A stretch of DNA of 64,000 nucleotides, taken from the NCBI RefSeq assembly GCF_000585215.1, contig NZ_AONC01000027.1:17610-81609 (forward strand), read 5' to 3'. The notes under the pieces are model-generated. The model saw only the letters and a list, made by a program, of their open reading frames with translations. It ran no database searches and had not been told where the DNA came from. Below, one piece after another: positions 18,332-27,203 of this stretch (position 1 is its first letter; the number at the start of each line of letters is the position of its first letter). Both the position numbers and the translations under genes were made by a program. The stretch is from Imhoffiella purpurea (GTDB lineage: Bacteria; Pseudomonadota; Gammaproteobacteria; Chromatiales; Chromatiaceae).

Positions 18332-19308
18332 TCCAGCTCGACTGGCCCTGGGTGCTCGCCGCCCTGCCGCTGCCGCTGCTAGCGCGGTTTCTGCCGCGCG
18401 CGCCTCAGGATTCGGGTGCCGCCTTGCGCTTGCCCTTCTACCGCCGGCTCGCTCTGGAGACGGCGCAGCGTCCCGGGCGCCCGTCGCCCTGGACGATCGG
18501 GATCGCTGCGCTCGCCTGGGCCCTGCTGGTGCTGGCCGCGGCGCGGCCGCAGTGGGTCGGCGAGCCGATCGGGCTGCCGATCGCGGGACGCGATCTGATG
18601 CTGGCGGTCGACATCTCGGGCAGCATGGAGCAGGACGACTACGAGGTGAACGGCCGGGCCGTGTCGCGCCTGGCGGCGGTCCAGGCGGTGGCCGCGCGCT
18701 TCATCGAGCGCCGGGCCGAGGATCGGCTCGGGCTCATCCTCTTCGGCTCCCAGGCCTATCTGCAGACGCCCATGACCTTCGACGCCGAAACGGTCGCCAC
18801 CATGCTGCGCGAGGCCGTGGTGGGTCTGGCCGGACGCGAGACGGCGATCGGCGACGCCATCGCCCTGGCGGTCAAGCGCCTGCGCGACCAGCCCGAGGGC
18901 AACCGGGTGCTCGTCCTGCTGACCGACGGCGAGAACACGGCCGGCGTGCTCGATCCGGTCGCGGCGGCCAAGCTGGCCGCCCAGGCCGGCGTGCGCATCT
19001 ATACCATCGGTATCGGCGGCGGCGACATCGGCATCCGCACGCCCTTCGGCATGCGTCTGGTGCGCCAGGGATCGGACTTCGATCCGGCCACGCTCAAGGA
19101 GGTCGCCAAGATCGGCGGCGGCCGCTTCTTCGCCGCGACCAATCGCGAGCAGCTCGAATCCATCTATGCCGAGCTCGACCGGCTCGAGCCCAACCAGCGC
19201 GACGAGCGGACCTACCGGCCCCAGCGCGCGCTCTTCGTCTGGCCGGCGGCCCTGGCCCTGATGCTGGCGGCGGGGCTCGCCATGAACGCGGTCGTCCGTC
19301 GCGCCTGA
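18328..19308 (+). CDS. batA: BatA-type von Willebrand factor A membrane protein
   Basis: 326 residues. Membrane helices lie at about 4-22, 55-72 and 305-323, enclosing a VWA domain with an intact metal-ion site: DISGS at 95-99, a Thr in QTPMTF and LLTDGENTAG. The domain should be periplasmic or cytoplasmic-facing between the helices and bind a partner through Mg2+. Bat proteins are linked to aerotolerance in Bacteroides and to envelope stress tolerance elsewhere. The start overlaps the DUF4381 stop (ATGA). Confidence 0.9.
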   Translation: MIQLDWPWVLAALPLPLLARFLPRAPQDSGAALRLPFYRRLALETAQRPGRPSPWTIGIAALAWALLVLAAARPQWVGEPIGLPIAGRDLMLAVDISGSMEQDDYEVNGRAVSRLAAVQAVAARFIERRAEDRLGLILFGSQAYLQTPMTFDAETVATMLREAVVGLAGRETAIGDAIALAVKRLRDQPEGNRVLVLLTDGENTAGVLDPVAAAKLAAQAGVRIYTIGIGGGDIGIRTPFGMRLVRQGSDFDPATLKEVAKIGGGRFFAATNREQLESIYAELDRLEPNQRDERTYRPQRALFVWPAALALMLAAGLAMNAVVRRA

Positions 19309-19333
19309 TACCGAGGGAGGTCCTGGTTTTCCG

Positions 19334-21358
19334 ATGTCCGAGTTCCATCTGCTGCGGCCGCTCTGGCTCCTGGCCCTGGTTCCGATCCTGCTCCTCGCCG
19401 TTATGGCCTGGCGCCGCCGCATGGGCGAGTCCGTCTGGAAGGGCCTGGTCGACGCCCATCTGCTGCCGCATCTGCTCGTCGGCGGCGCCTCGGGGGAGCG
19501 CCGGCGTCTGCCGATCCTGGCCTTCGCCCTGGTCGGGTGCCTGGTGACGCTCGCCCTGGCCGGTCCGGTCTGGGAGCGTCTGCCGCAGCCGGTCTTCACC
19601 ACCTCGGCCCAGCGGATCGTCCTGCTCGACCTCTCGCCCTCGATGAACGCGGCCGACGTGCCGCCGTCGCGTCTGGCCCGCGCACGCTTCGAGATCCAGG
19701 ATCTGCTCAAGGCGAGCCGGGAGGGGCAGGTGGGTCTGATCGCCTTCGGTCCGGAGCCCTTCGTGGTGTCTCCGCTGACCGGCGATGCGCGCACCATCGC
19801 CGCCCAGGTGCCCCAGCTGAGCTCGGACCTGATCCCGGTGCCCGGGCCGCGTCGGACCGATCTGGCGCTGAAGCTGGCGGGCGAGATGCTCGACCGCGCC
19901 AAGTCGGGCGCCGGGGATCTCATCCTGGTGACGGACGGCGTGGGCGCCATGGCCGGATCCCTGGAGCAGGCGCGCGATCTGGCGGCCAAGGGGCGACATC
20001 TGTCGGTGCTCGCGGTCGGGACCGCCAAGGGCGCCCCGGTGCCGGATCCGCAGGGCGGCTTCGTCAAGGACGCCGACGGCCGGATTCGCATGGCGGCGCT
20101 CGACACCAAGCAGCTGAGCGCGCTGGCGCGTGCCGGCGGGGGGCGTTTCCTGACGGCCAAGGTCGGCGAGGGCGATACGAAGGCGCTCCTCGCGGCTGCG
20201 TCTTCATTGACGGAGACGGTCGAGAAGAGCGACCTGGTCGCCGACCGCTGGCGCGAAGAGGGGCCCTGGCTGCTGCTGCTCGTCCTGCCGCTGGCGGCGC
20301 TGGCCTTTCGGCGCGGATGGTTGCTGCCGGTGCTTGTTCTTGCCTGCGTTCTGCCGCCGTCGCCCAGTTATGCCTTCGGCTGGTCGGATCTCTGGTCGAG
20401 GACCGACCAGCAGGCGGCCCGGCAGCTGGAGGCGGGCGATGCCGCAGGGGCGGCCGAGCGTTTCGCCGATCCCGCCTGGCGCGCCGCGGCGAGCTACAGG
20501 GCCGGCCGTTACGATCAGGCCCTGGAGTCGCTGGAAGGTCAGCAAGGTCCCGAGGCGGATTACAATCGGGGCAATGCGCTGGCTCGGCTGGGCCGGCTCG
20601 AAGAGGCGGCGGACGCCTATGAAGACACGCTGAAGCAGGTTCCGGATCATGCCGACGCCAAGCACAATCTCGAACTGGTCAGGAATCTGCTGAATCAGCA
20701 GGAGGAATCCAAACAGGATTCCGAATCCTCCGAGAACCAGGACTCCGAGTCGTCGGACGTTCAGTCGCAACAGGATCGATCGCAGCAAGGTCAATCCGGT
20801 CAAGATTCCCCCGATCGGGATCAGGGAGCGGAGCAGGGGCAGCAAGATAATGCCGGTCAATCCGAGAACCAGGATCCTTCCGGGAAGCGATCCGGATCTC
20901 AGGGGCAGGGTTCGGAGACCCAGGGTGAGGGACAGGCGTCCGGCGAACGGCCGCAAGGGTCGGAGGCCGACGGATCCTCCGGCGACGCCGATTCGAGCGA
21001 GGAACAGGCGGCCTCCGAAGCGGGCCAGGCGAAACCGCAGGAAGCGGGTGCCGAGCCGGGGGCCGAGGATTTTTCCCAGAAGGCGCTTGGCTCGGCCTCG
21101 GGGCAGCCGGATGATGCGGGCCAGCCATCTGATGAGGAGGGCAGGGTCCCGCGTCGGCTGCAGGCCGCCCGATCGGATTCCGAGGCCGAGCGGGATGCGC
21201 CGCAGGTCGAGGGCGGTTCGGAGGATCTGACGCCCGAGGAGCGCGAGCGCCAGCAGGCGATGGAGGCCCAGCTGCGCAGCGTCCCGGACGATCCGGCCGG
21301 ACTGCTGCGTCAGCGTTTCTTGTTACAACATCTTCGTCGAGAGGGGCGTTTACCCTGA
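19334..21358 (+). CDS. batB: BatB-BatC fusion: VWA membrane protein with TPR and long acidic tail
   Basis: 674 residues. Residues 1-310 are BatB: two N-terminal helices, a VWA domain with DLSPSMN near 98, TDGVGAMAG, and a helix near 305. A second hydrophobic part and a TPR region follow (ADYNRGNALARLGRLEEAADAYEDTL), equivalent to BatC, then about 190 residues extremely rich in Gln, Ser, Glu and Asp (QQDRSQQGQSGQDSPDRDQG). In Bacteroides BatB and BatC are separate; here they are one chain. The acidic tail ends in a conserved-looking RQRFLLQHLRREGRLP. The stop and the batD start share a base (TGATG). Confidence 0.9.
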   Translation: MSEFHLLRPLWLLALVPILLLAVMAWRRRMGESVWKGLVDAHLLPHLLVGGASGERRRLPILAFALVGCLVTLALAGPVWERLPQPVFTTSAQRIVLLDLSPSMNAADVPPSRLARARFEIQDLLKASREGQVGLIAFGPEPFVVSPLTGDARTIAAQVPQLSSDLIPVPGPRRTDLALKLAGEMLDRAKSGAGDLILVTDGVGAMAGSLEQARDLAAKGRHLSVLAVGTAKGAPVPDPQGGFVKDADGRIRMAALDTKQLSALARAGGGRFLTAKVGEGDTKALLAAASSLTETVEKSDLVADRWREEGPWLLLLVLPLAALAFRRGWLLPVLVLACVLPPSPSYAFGWSDLWSRTDQQAARQLEAGDAAGAAERFADPAWRAAASYRAGRYDQALESLEGQQGPEADYNRGNALARLGRLEEAADAYEDTLKQVPDHADAKHNLELVRNLLNQQEESKQDSESSENQDSESSDVQSQQDRSQQGQSGQDSPDRDQGAEQGQQDNAGQSENQDPSGKRSGSQGQGSETQGEGQASGERPQGSEADGSSGDADSSEEQAASEAGQAKPQEAGAEPGAEDFSQKALGSASGQPDDAGQPSDEEGRVPRRLQAARSDSEAERDAPQVEGGSEDLTPEERERQQAMEAQLRSVPDDPAGLLRQRFLLQHLRREGRLP

Positions 21359-23247
21359 TGCCGAGAACACCACTCTTACGCGCGGCCCTGGTCGTGCTGC
21401 TGGTCTCGATCGGATGCGCCGTTCAGGCCGCCGGTCTGAAGGCGCAGGTCGATCGCACGCGGGTCAGTGTCGGCGACGTCGTGACCTTGCGGCTGGTGGC
21501 CGAGGGCGATACCCGAGGCGATCCCGATTTCGGCCCCCTGAACGCCGATTTCGACATCCTGCGCCGGGGGCAGAGCAAGACCACCAGTATCGTCAACGGA
21601 AGCATCTCGAGCACGCGCGAGTGGACGCTGGAACTCGCGCCCAAGCAGGTCGGCCTGCTCCGGATCCCGCCGATCGCCCTGGGGGCGGATCAGAGCCAGC
21701 CGATCACGGTCGAGGTCGTCTCCGGATCCACGGGTAGCGCGGTCGCCGGGGGCGACAGGCCATTGTTCCTCAAGGCCGAGGCGAGCGAACGGACACCCTA
21801 TGTCCAGCAGGGCTTCGGCTACCGGGTCAAGGTCTATTACCGTCAGCCGCCGCAGCGGGCGGTGCTGTCCGATCCGACCGCTGACGGGGCCGGCATCCAG
21901 CGGGTCGGCGACGACCGCAGCTACGACGAATACGTCGACGGCGTGCTCTATCGGGTGATCGAGCGGCGCTATCTGGTGACGCCGCTGAAGAGCGGTACCC
22001 TGACCATCAACTCGCCCCGGCTGGAGGCCATGGTTCCGGACACCAGTGGCGGCGGGCGCCGCGATCCCTTCGCCGATCTGGACGATGCCTTCGGCGGGAC
22101 CCTGTTCCAGGGCTTCCCCGACATCGCCGGATTCGGTCAGCCGATGCGCCGCGTGGTGGAGCGTGCGGAGAACCTCGAGATCCAGGTGCGTCCCCAGCCC
22201 GACGAGGCGGGCTCCACCTGGCTGCCGGCGACCTCGGTTCAGATCGCCGACGAGTGGACGCCGACTCCCCCGGTCTTCAAGGTCGGCGAGCCGGTCACGC
22301 GGACCCTGACCCTGACGGTCGAGGGCGCGACCTCGGCCCAGCTGCCCAATCTCGATATGGGTGCACTGGATGGCGCCCAGGTCTATCCGGACCGGCCCAA
22401 GGCCGAGGATCTGGCGGGGACCTCCGCGCCGACCGCCGTCAAGAGCTTCAAGGTCGCCATCGTGCCGAGCCGTGCGGGCGAGCTGACCCTGCCCGAGATC
22501 CGTCTGCCCTGGTGGGACACCAAGGCCGATCTGCCGCGGGTGGTCGTGGTGCCGGCGCGGACCTTCGAGGTGGCTGGGGGGGAAGCCTCCAGCCTCCAGC
22601 CTCCAGCTGCCAGCCCTCAGCCTCCAGCCTCTAGTCAGCAGCCCCAGGGTACCGGCTCGGTTCAGGGGCAGGATGCGGCGACTGAAGCGCCGTCCGTTCC
22701 GGCGGGATCGCCGGCCGCTCCGATGGAGTCGTCCGACCGGCCGGATGGGGCTTCCTCGTCGGGCGGATCCGGAATCTGGCCCTGGCTGGCTGGGGGATTC
22801 GGTCTCGCCTGGATCGCCACATTGATCTGGTGGCTGCGGGAGCGGCGTGCCGGACGCGCCGGGACCAGATCCGTCGGGGAGTCGGCCAGGCGGAGTCCGG
22901 GCTTCGGCGGGATGCGCGGCGTCGATCTCTCGGCCGCGCGGCGCCAGGTCGAGAAATCCTGTCTCGACGGCGACCCCCGGGCCGCACGCCAGGCGCTCAT
23001 CCATTGGGGGCAGGTCATGTGGGGCGAGGAGGCGCCCAAGGGGATGAACGCGCTCGCCGCACGGATCGGCGACGAGGCGGCCCTGGAGATCCTGACCGAG
23101 ATCGATCGCGCCATCTATGCGCCGCCCGGGTCGAGCTGGGATGGCGCCTCCGTCTGGCAGCGGCTCGGTCCGCTGCTCGCGGGTGTCGATGGCGTCAGGG
23201 GCGATCCGGACGAGGATCCATTGCCCGAGCTCTATCCCCGGGACTGA
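21358..23247 (+). CDS. batD: BatD protein
   Basis: 629 residues. It has a signal peptide (1-24, cleavage near VQAAG), then repeated beta-sandwich domains typical of BatD (AQVDRTRVSVGDVVTLRLVA; TREWTLELAPKQVGLLRIPP; VIERRYLVTPLKSGTLTI), a Pro/Gln-rich linker (about 409-430) and one membrane helix near 475-495 (WPWLAGGFGLAWIATLIWWL), then a cytoplasmic tail. It is the last gene of the Bat operon and should sit mainly in the periplasm, next to BatA and BatB. The last 53 bases overlap the convergent folK gene. Confidence 0.92.
   Translation: MPRTPLLRAALVVLLVSIGCAVQAAGLKAQVDRTRVSVGDVVTLRLVAEGDTRGDPDFGPLNADFDILRRGQSKTTSIVNGSISSTREWTLELAPKQVGLLRIPPIALGADQSQPITVEVVSGSTGSAVAGGDRPLFLKAEASERTPYVQQGFGYRVKVYYRQPPQRAVLSDPTADGAGIQRVGDDRSYDEYVDGVLYRVIERRYLVTPLKSGTLTINSPRLEAMVPDTSGGGRRDPFADLDDAFGGTLFQGFPDIAGFGQPMRRVVERAENLEIQVRPQPDEAGSTWLPATSVQIADEWTPTPPVFKVGEPVTRTLTLTVEGATSAQLPNLDMGALDGAQVYPDRPKAEDLAGTSAPTAVKSFKVAIVPSRAGELTLPEIRLPWWDTKADLPRVVVVPARTFEVAGGEASSLQPPAASPQPPASSQQPQGTGSVQGQDAATEAPSVPAGSPAAPMESSDRPDGASSSGGSGIWPWLAGGFGLAWIATLIWWLRERRAGRAGTRSVGESARRSPGFGGMRGVDLSAARRQVEKSCLDGDPRAARQALIHWGQVMWGEEAPKGMNALAARIGDEAALEILTEIDRAIYAPPGSSWDGASVWQRLGPLLAGVDGVRGDPDEDPLPELYPRD
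22585..22634. repeat. CCTCCAGC-type short repeats inside batD
   Basis: Imperfect repeats of CCTCCAGC and CAGCCTCCAGC run through this stretch and encode the Ser/Gln/Pro linker LQPPAASPQPPASSQQP of BatD. The same word occurs in the intergenic inverted repeat at 15738-15808. This suggests that a short dispersed element inserted in frame into the linker. Confidence 0.5.
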
Positions 23248-23731
23248 TTCTGCCCAGTATCTGGCGGTGGAGGATCTCGCCGGTCAGTGCGTCGACACGG
23301 CGCCCGCGCAGGGGGTGGTGCGTCTCGGGTGCGATCTCGATCAGCGGTGTCAGCATGAAGTCCCTGGCCGTCAGGCCCGGATGCGGGATGCTGAGGTCAG
23401 GGTCCTCGATCACCCGGTCGCCGAATAGGAGGATGTCCAGGTCGATCGTTCTCGGGCCGTTGCGCAGATGGCGGACGCGGCCCAGACGCGCCTCGATGCG
23501 CTGAGTCTCGATCAGCAGTTCCCTCGGGCCCAGGCCGGTCGAGAGGCCGACCACCAGATTGATGAAGTCCGCCTGCTCCTCGATCCCCCATGCCTTGGTC
23601 GAATACCATGACGAGCAAACACGGACTCGGGTTGCTGGTATGGTGTTCAGGAGCGCGAGCGACTGCTGGATGTTGCGCTCCGGTGCGATGTTCGAGCCGA
23701 TCGCGAGGAATACCTGGGTCTGGTCTGTCAT
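23195..23731 (-). CDS. folK: 2-amino-4-hydroxy-6-hydroxymethyldihydropteridine pyrophosphokinase
   Basis: 178 residues. HPPK transfers pyrophosphate from ATP to hydroxymethyl-dihydropterin in folate synthesis. Signature RNGPRTIDLDILLFGD and the N-terminal FLAIGSNIAPERNIQQSLALL are intact. Start MTDQTQVFLAIGSN at 23731 matches family length; the upstream ATG at 23836 would add 35 unrelated residues. It is a lone gene here, without folB or panB beside it, and its end overlaps batD. Confidence 0.95.
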   Translation of the reverse strand: MTDQTQVFLAIGSNIAPERNIQQSLALLNTIPATRVRVCSSWYSTKAWGIEEQADFINLVVGLSTGLGPRELLIETQRIEARLGRVRHLRNGPRTIDLDILLFGDRVIEDPDLSIPHPGLTARDFMLTPLIEIAPETHHPLRGRRVDALTGEILHRQILGRISPGDRARAMDPRPDRP

Positions 23732-23892
23732 GGAGTCCGTCTGGGGCCGAGTCGGGTGGGGGATGGAGATGGTCTGTTTTTCGATCGGCCGCCGATGGCC
23801 TCTCGTGGACCGCAAGCCTATCAGTATTTCCGCCAATAGCCTCTTGCGATAGCATGCTCTCCGCCATGGGGGTTGCGCCGAGAGGTCAGTGA

Positions 23893-24516
23893 ATGACAGA
23901 TGTACAGACCGTTTTCATCGTGGACGACGACCAGGGGATGCGCGATTCCCTGACGCTGATTCTCGAACTCGCCGGGCATCCCGTCCGCAGCTTCGCGTCT
24001 CCAGCCGATTTTCTCGATGCCATCTCGCCCCAGGACCGGGGCTGTCTGCTGCTCGATCTGCGCATGCCCGGAATGACCGGGCTCGAGCTGCAGCGCGCCC
24101 TCCTGGAGCGCGGCAGCCTGCTTCCCATCATCTTCCTGTCAGCCTTCGGCGACGTGCCGACGACGGTTCAGGCCATCCAGGGCGGCGCCATCGATTTTCT
24201 CGAAAAGCCGGCCAGTCCCGAGATCCTGCTGCAGCGGGTCGCGGCGGGTTTCGCCGAGAACAGTAAGCGTCATCAGGTCGCCGCCTCCGAGCAGGGGATC
24301 CTGGAGCGTTTTCGTCAGTTGACCCCGCGCGAGCACGAGGTGCTGATCCTGACCACCCAGGGCATGACCAACAAGGACATCGCGCGTCATCTGGGCATCA
24401 GTCCGCGAACGGTCGAGAACCATCGCGCGCGCATGATGGAGAAGATGCAGGCATCGAATCTGGCCGAGCTCTGCCGCATGTCCGCCGTGTGTCAGGTCTT
24501 GCCTCCCACGAGGTAA
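23893..24516 (+). CDS. FixJ-type response regulator (orphan)
   Basis: 207 residues. Receiver domain (1-120) with DDD at 11-13, phosphoacceptor Asp55 in LLLDLRMPGMTG, Ser/Thr and Lys in FLSAFGDVP and FLEKPASP. LuxR/FixJ helix-turn-helix at about 140-200 (LTPREHEVLILTTQGMTNKDIARHL). No histidine kinase lies nearby, so the partner is elsewhere. Target genes unknown. It is divergent from folK across 161 bases. Confidence 0.9.
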   Translation: MTDVQTVFIVDDDQGMRDSLTLILELAGHPVRSFASPADFLDAISPQDRGCLLLDLRMPGMTGLELQRALLERGSLLPIIFLSAFGDVPTTVQAIQGGAIDFLEKPASPEILLQRVAAGFAENSKRHQVAASEQGILERFRQLTPREHEVLILTTQGMTNKDIARHLGISPRTVENHRARMMEKMQASNLAELCRMSAVCQVLPPTR

Positions 24517-24940
24517 GACGCCTCGGCGGCGGCTCTCGTCCGCGCGATTCGATCCGGACGCACACAGGCCGGTCTCCCACTTTCGCTATTCCAGCCCTTC
24601 CCCGAGGTGTCGGCTTCTCCAGTGTCGGCATCTTGGCTCTCCCTGCCTCTTGCCGTTTCGACGTCCGATCGAGAACCGAGGGCGTCCTTTCACGCTGGGC
24701 CAATGCACTGAATTGAGTGGTCGTACGGATATGTTGAATGCCGTTCGTCGGCTAGTATGCCGCACAGTTTGAAGGGAATTGCTGGTTTGTGAACCGGTTA
24801 GCTGACGGATTCGCCCATTCGGCAGCGCTTTCCGGCTCGCTTCCCGCTTGGGGCTTAGGCGCCGGCAACCCTTGCACAAGGTATCAACGAGAAGAAGACG
24901 AGGAGGAGCATCGGACGATCCGTTCGCCGACGCTATTTAA
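24517..24940. other. Non-coding stretch after the FixJ-type gene
   Basis: About 420 bases with only short, unconvincing reading frames of atypical codon use. I see no recognisable gene, RNA or repeat in this part. The structured transcript candidate starts downstream of 24940. Confidence 0.4.
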
Positions 24941-24946
24941 TATAAA
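24941..24946 (+). promoter_or_regulatory. Candidate -10 box for a small RNA
   Basis: TATAAA lies in a short AT island (CGCTATTTAATATAAACC) in otherwise GC-rich DNA. The -35 region is poor. If active, it would start a transcript near 24953 that ends at the terminator at 25103. Confidence 0.35.
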
Positions 24947-24952
24947 CCGCAC

Positions 24953-25103
24953 GCCGTGGTCGCGTGTCAGTCTCGATGCCGGATGGCCATCGAGAGTGCG
25001 CGAAGGTCGCGGGTGGATTTCGGTCCAATACTAGAGTGCGGTAACACTCGAATTTCCCCGACGCTTCGTCAACGACTCCGACGAAGATGCCGGGGTTTTT
25101 TTT
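24953..25103 (+). ncRNA. Candidate structured small RNA of about 150 nt
   Basis: Three hairpins follow each other: TCTCGATG/CATCGAGA (24971-24995), GAGTG/CACTC (25034-25049) and a terminator stem with an eight-T tail (25056-25103). No reading frame fits the interval. The nearest upstream gene on this strand ends 540 bases before the terminator, so a separate transcript is more likely than a long 3' UTR. It could also be a leader or attenuator of the yceD operon, but yceD has its own promoter downstream. I do not recognise an RNA family. Confidence 0.5.
25056..25103 (+). terminator. Intrinsic terminator
   Basis: CCCCG and CTTCGTC in the left arm pair with GACGAAG and CGGGG in the right arm, with a few unpaired bases between the blocks. 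Eight consecutive Ts (25096-25103) follow directly. This is the strongest Rho-independent terminator in the window. Confidence 0.85.
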
Positions 25104-25208
25104 GCCTGTACGCCGCTGGTATCGCTGGACATCGGCCGTTTCGGAATCCGGCATCGTCGACCGATGCGGCGCCTCTCGTATCCATGAAAACCGGGAGACT
25201 TCTTAGAA

Positions 25209-25237
25209 TTGACGCGGTTGGACAAAATGGGTTAACT
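25209..25237 (+). promoter_or_regulatory. Sigma-70 type promoter for yceD-rpmF-plsX-fab
   Basis: TTGACG (25209-25214), a 17-base spacer, then TTAACT (25232-25237). Transcription would start near 25244, four bases before the yceD ATG at 25248, giving an almost leaderless message; no ribosome-binding site is seen before that ATG. Confidence 0.6.
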
Positions 25238-25247
25238 TCGCGGGCTT

Positions 25248-25814
25248 ATGTCGGAATCCCTCCCCGAGCATCTCGATCCCTGGCGCGCGGCCAAGAGCGG
25301 TCTTTCGTTCTCCGGTCGTCTCGCCCTCGACAGACTTCCCCGCGTATCCGGGGCGGCTGTGGGATCCATAGAGGATCCGAAGCCCCAGGTCTCTTATCGT
25401 CTCGATTTCGGGCGCGACGAATCAGGTCTCGTCCTGGTTTCGGGGAAGGTCCGGGCCCGGATCGGGCTGGTCTGTCAGCGGTGTCTCGGGAGTCTCGCGG
25501 TCGATGTCCGGGCGGAGCTTCGTGTGGCCTTGGTTCGAACGGAGCGCGCCGCGAGCGAACTCGTCGGCGAGTACGAGGTTCTGGTGGTCGAGGACGATTC
25601 GATGCGCCCGCTCGATCTGATCGAGGACGAGTTGCTGCTCGCCATTCCGATCGTGCCTCGGCATGCTCCGGGCGCCTGTCTGCCTCCCGAGACCACCGTC
25701 GAGGATGGCGGGCTCGCCGCGCCCGCCGACGGGGTGCCGGAGACCGAGACGGGGGCTAGACATCCCTTTGCCGTGCTCGCGGCGCTCAGACGCGAGTCGG
25801 ATACATTGAACTGA
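25248..25814 (+). CDS. yceD: YceD family (DUF177) ribosome-biogenesis associated protein
   Basis: 188 residues. Opening LPEHLDPWRAAKSGLSFSG and the central CQRCLGSLAVDV pair of cysteines are family features, with EDELLLAIPIVPRHAPG and a C-terminal HPFAVLAALR. YceD-type proteins precede rpmF in most bacteria and in plants are implicated in 23S rRNA accumulation. It precedes rpmF by 115 bases. Confidence 0.92.
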   Translation: MSESLPEHLDPWRAAKSGLSFSGRLALDRLPRVSGAAVGSIEDPKPQVSYRLDFGRDESGLVLVSGKVRARIGLVCQRCLGSLAVDVRAELRVALVRTERAASELVGEYEVLVVEDDSMRPLDLIEDELLLAIPIVPRHAPGACLPPETTVEDGGLAAPADGVPETETGARHPFAVLAALRRESDTLN

Positions 25815-25929
25815 GGTTCGCCCCATTCAGGTGCCGGTGCTTCCGGTCATGGTGTGACTTCGATCTTGAACTCAAGTGATCGGGTGAAGCGGCAGGCAGC
25901 CGCGTGTTATTCGCCCTGTGGAGAGAACG

Positions 25930-26106
25930 ATGGCCGTCCAACAGAATCGCAAGACCCCTTCCAAGCGCGGCATGCGTCGCTCGCACGACGCACTGACCAA
26001 GCCCACCCTCTCGGTCGATCCCACCAGCGGCGAGACCCATCTTCGCCATCATGTCACCCCGGACGGCTTCTATCGCGGCCGTAAGGTCTTGGACAAGTCC
26101 GAGTGA
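25930..26106 (+). CDS. rpmF: 50S ribosomal protein L32
   Basis: 58 residues, opening [20 protein letters not shown] and ending GFYRGRKV, typical of the zinc-independent L32 (no CxxC pairs). A GTGGAGAGAACG site precedes the ATG; an in-frame ATG four codons earlier is less likely since mature L32 begins AVQ. It is followed by plsX, the conserved order that links ribosome and phospholipid synthesis. Confidence 0.97.
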   Translation: MAVQQNRKTPSKRGMRRSHDALTKPTLSVDPTSGETHLRHHVTPDGFYRGRKVLDKSE

Positions 26107-26165
26107 CGGCGGGCAGCCGCCCCAGCCTCCTTCCTATCGCCGATTCGCCTCGTAAAGCTAGGGTC

Positions 26166-27203
26166 ATGAAGCAGAGATGTACCATTGCGCTTGACGCCAT
26201 GGGTGGCGATCACGGCCCTGGTGTCGTGGTCCCCGCCGCCATCGAGTTCGCCAAGGCGAACCCGCATGTCGATCTGATCCTGGTCGGCGACGAGGGGCGA
26301 GTCGAGGCGCTGCTCGGCAAGGCGAAGCAGGTGCCGAGGGACCGTATCCGCATCCGTCCGACCACCCAGGAGGTGGGTATGGACGAGTCGCCGTCCAGGG
26401 CGCTGCGGGGCAAGAAGGATTCCTCGATGCGCGTGGCCATCGATCTGGTCAAGGCTGGGGAGGCGGGTGCCTGCGTGAGCGCCGGCAACACGGGCGCCCT
26501 GATGGCGACGGCGCGGTTCGTATTGAAGACCCTGCCGAGCGTCGACCGTCCGGCGATCATCACCACGGTGCCGTCCCTGCACGGGCACACCCACATGCTG
26601 GACCTGGGGGCGAACGTCGACTGCACGGCGGAGCATCTGTTCCAGTTCGCCGTCATGGGCAGCGAACTGGTGTCGGCCGTCGAGGGGCGCGAGCGGCCCC
26701 GCGTCGCCCTGCTCAACATCGGCCAGGAAGAGATCAAGGGCAACGAGCAGGTCAAGCAGGCCCACGAGCTCCTGGTGAATTCCAGTCTCAACTACATCGG
26801 CTACGTCGAGGGCGACGGCATCTATCTCGAGGATCTCGACCTCGTCGTCACCGATGGCTTCGTCGGCAACGTCGCGCTCAAGACCAGCGAGGGTGTCGCC
26901 AAATTCATCAGCAGCTCATTGAGCGCCCAGTTCAAGCGCAATTGGTTCTCCAAGCTCTCCGGGCTGGCCGCGCTGCCGATCCTCAGACGGTTCAAGCGGA
27001 CCGTCGACCCCCGCCGCTACAACGGAGCCAGCCTGCTCGGACTGCGCGGCATCGTCATCAAGAGCCATGGCGGCGCCGACGAAATCGCGTTCGAGAATGC
27101 CATCTACATCGCCGAGAAGGAGATTCGCGCGAACATTCCGCAGCGTATCGGCGAGCAGGTCGGGCGGCATCTGGATCCCACTCAGTACAGGGAAACGGCC
27201 TGA
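26166..27203 (+). CDS. plsX: Phosphate acyltransferase PlsX
   Basis: 345 residues. Converts acyl-ACP to acyl-phosphate in phospholipid synthesis. Signature [12 protein letters not shown] at the N-terminus, [11 protein letters not shown] near 100, LDLGANVDC and [16 protein letters not shown] ([13 protein letters not shown]). Start at 26166 ([14 protein letters not shown]) is set by homology; an in-frame GTG at 26103 overlaps rpmF and would add 21 residues. The stop overlaps the fabH start (TGATG). Confidence 0.97.
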   Translation: MKQRCTIALDAMGGDHGPGVVVPAAIEFAKANPHVDLILVGDEGRVEALLGKAKQVPRDRIRIRPTTQEVGMDESPSRALRGKKDSSMRVAIDLVKAGEAGACVSAGNTGALMATARFVLKTLPSVDRPAIITTVPSLHGHTHMLDLGANVDCTAEHLFQFAVMGSELVSAVEGRERPRVALLNIGQEEIKGNEQVKQAHELLVNSSLNYIGYVEGDGIYLEDLDLVVTDGFVGNVALKTSEGVAKFISSSLSAQFKRNWFSKLSGLAALPILRRFKRTVDPRRYNGASLLGLRGIVIKSHGGADEIAFENAIYIAEKEIRANIPQRIGEQVGRHLDPTQYRETA

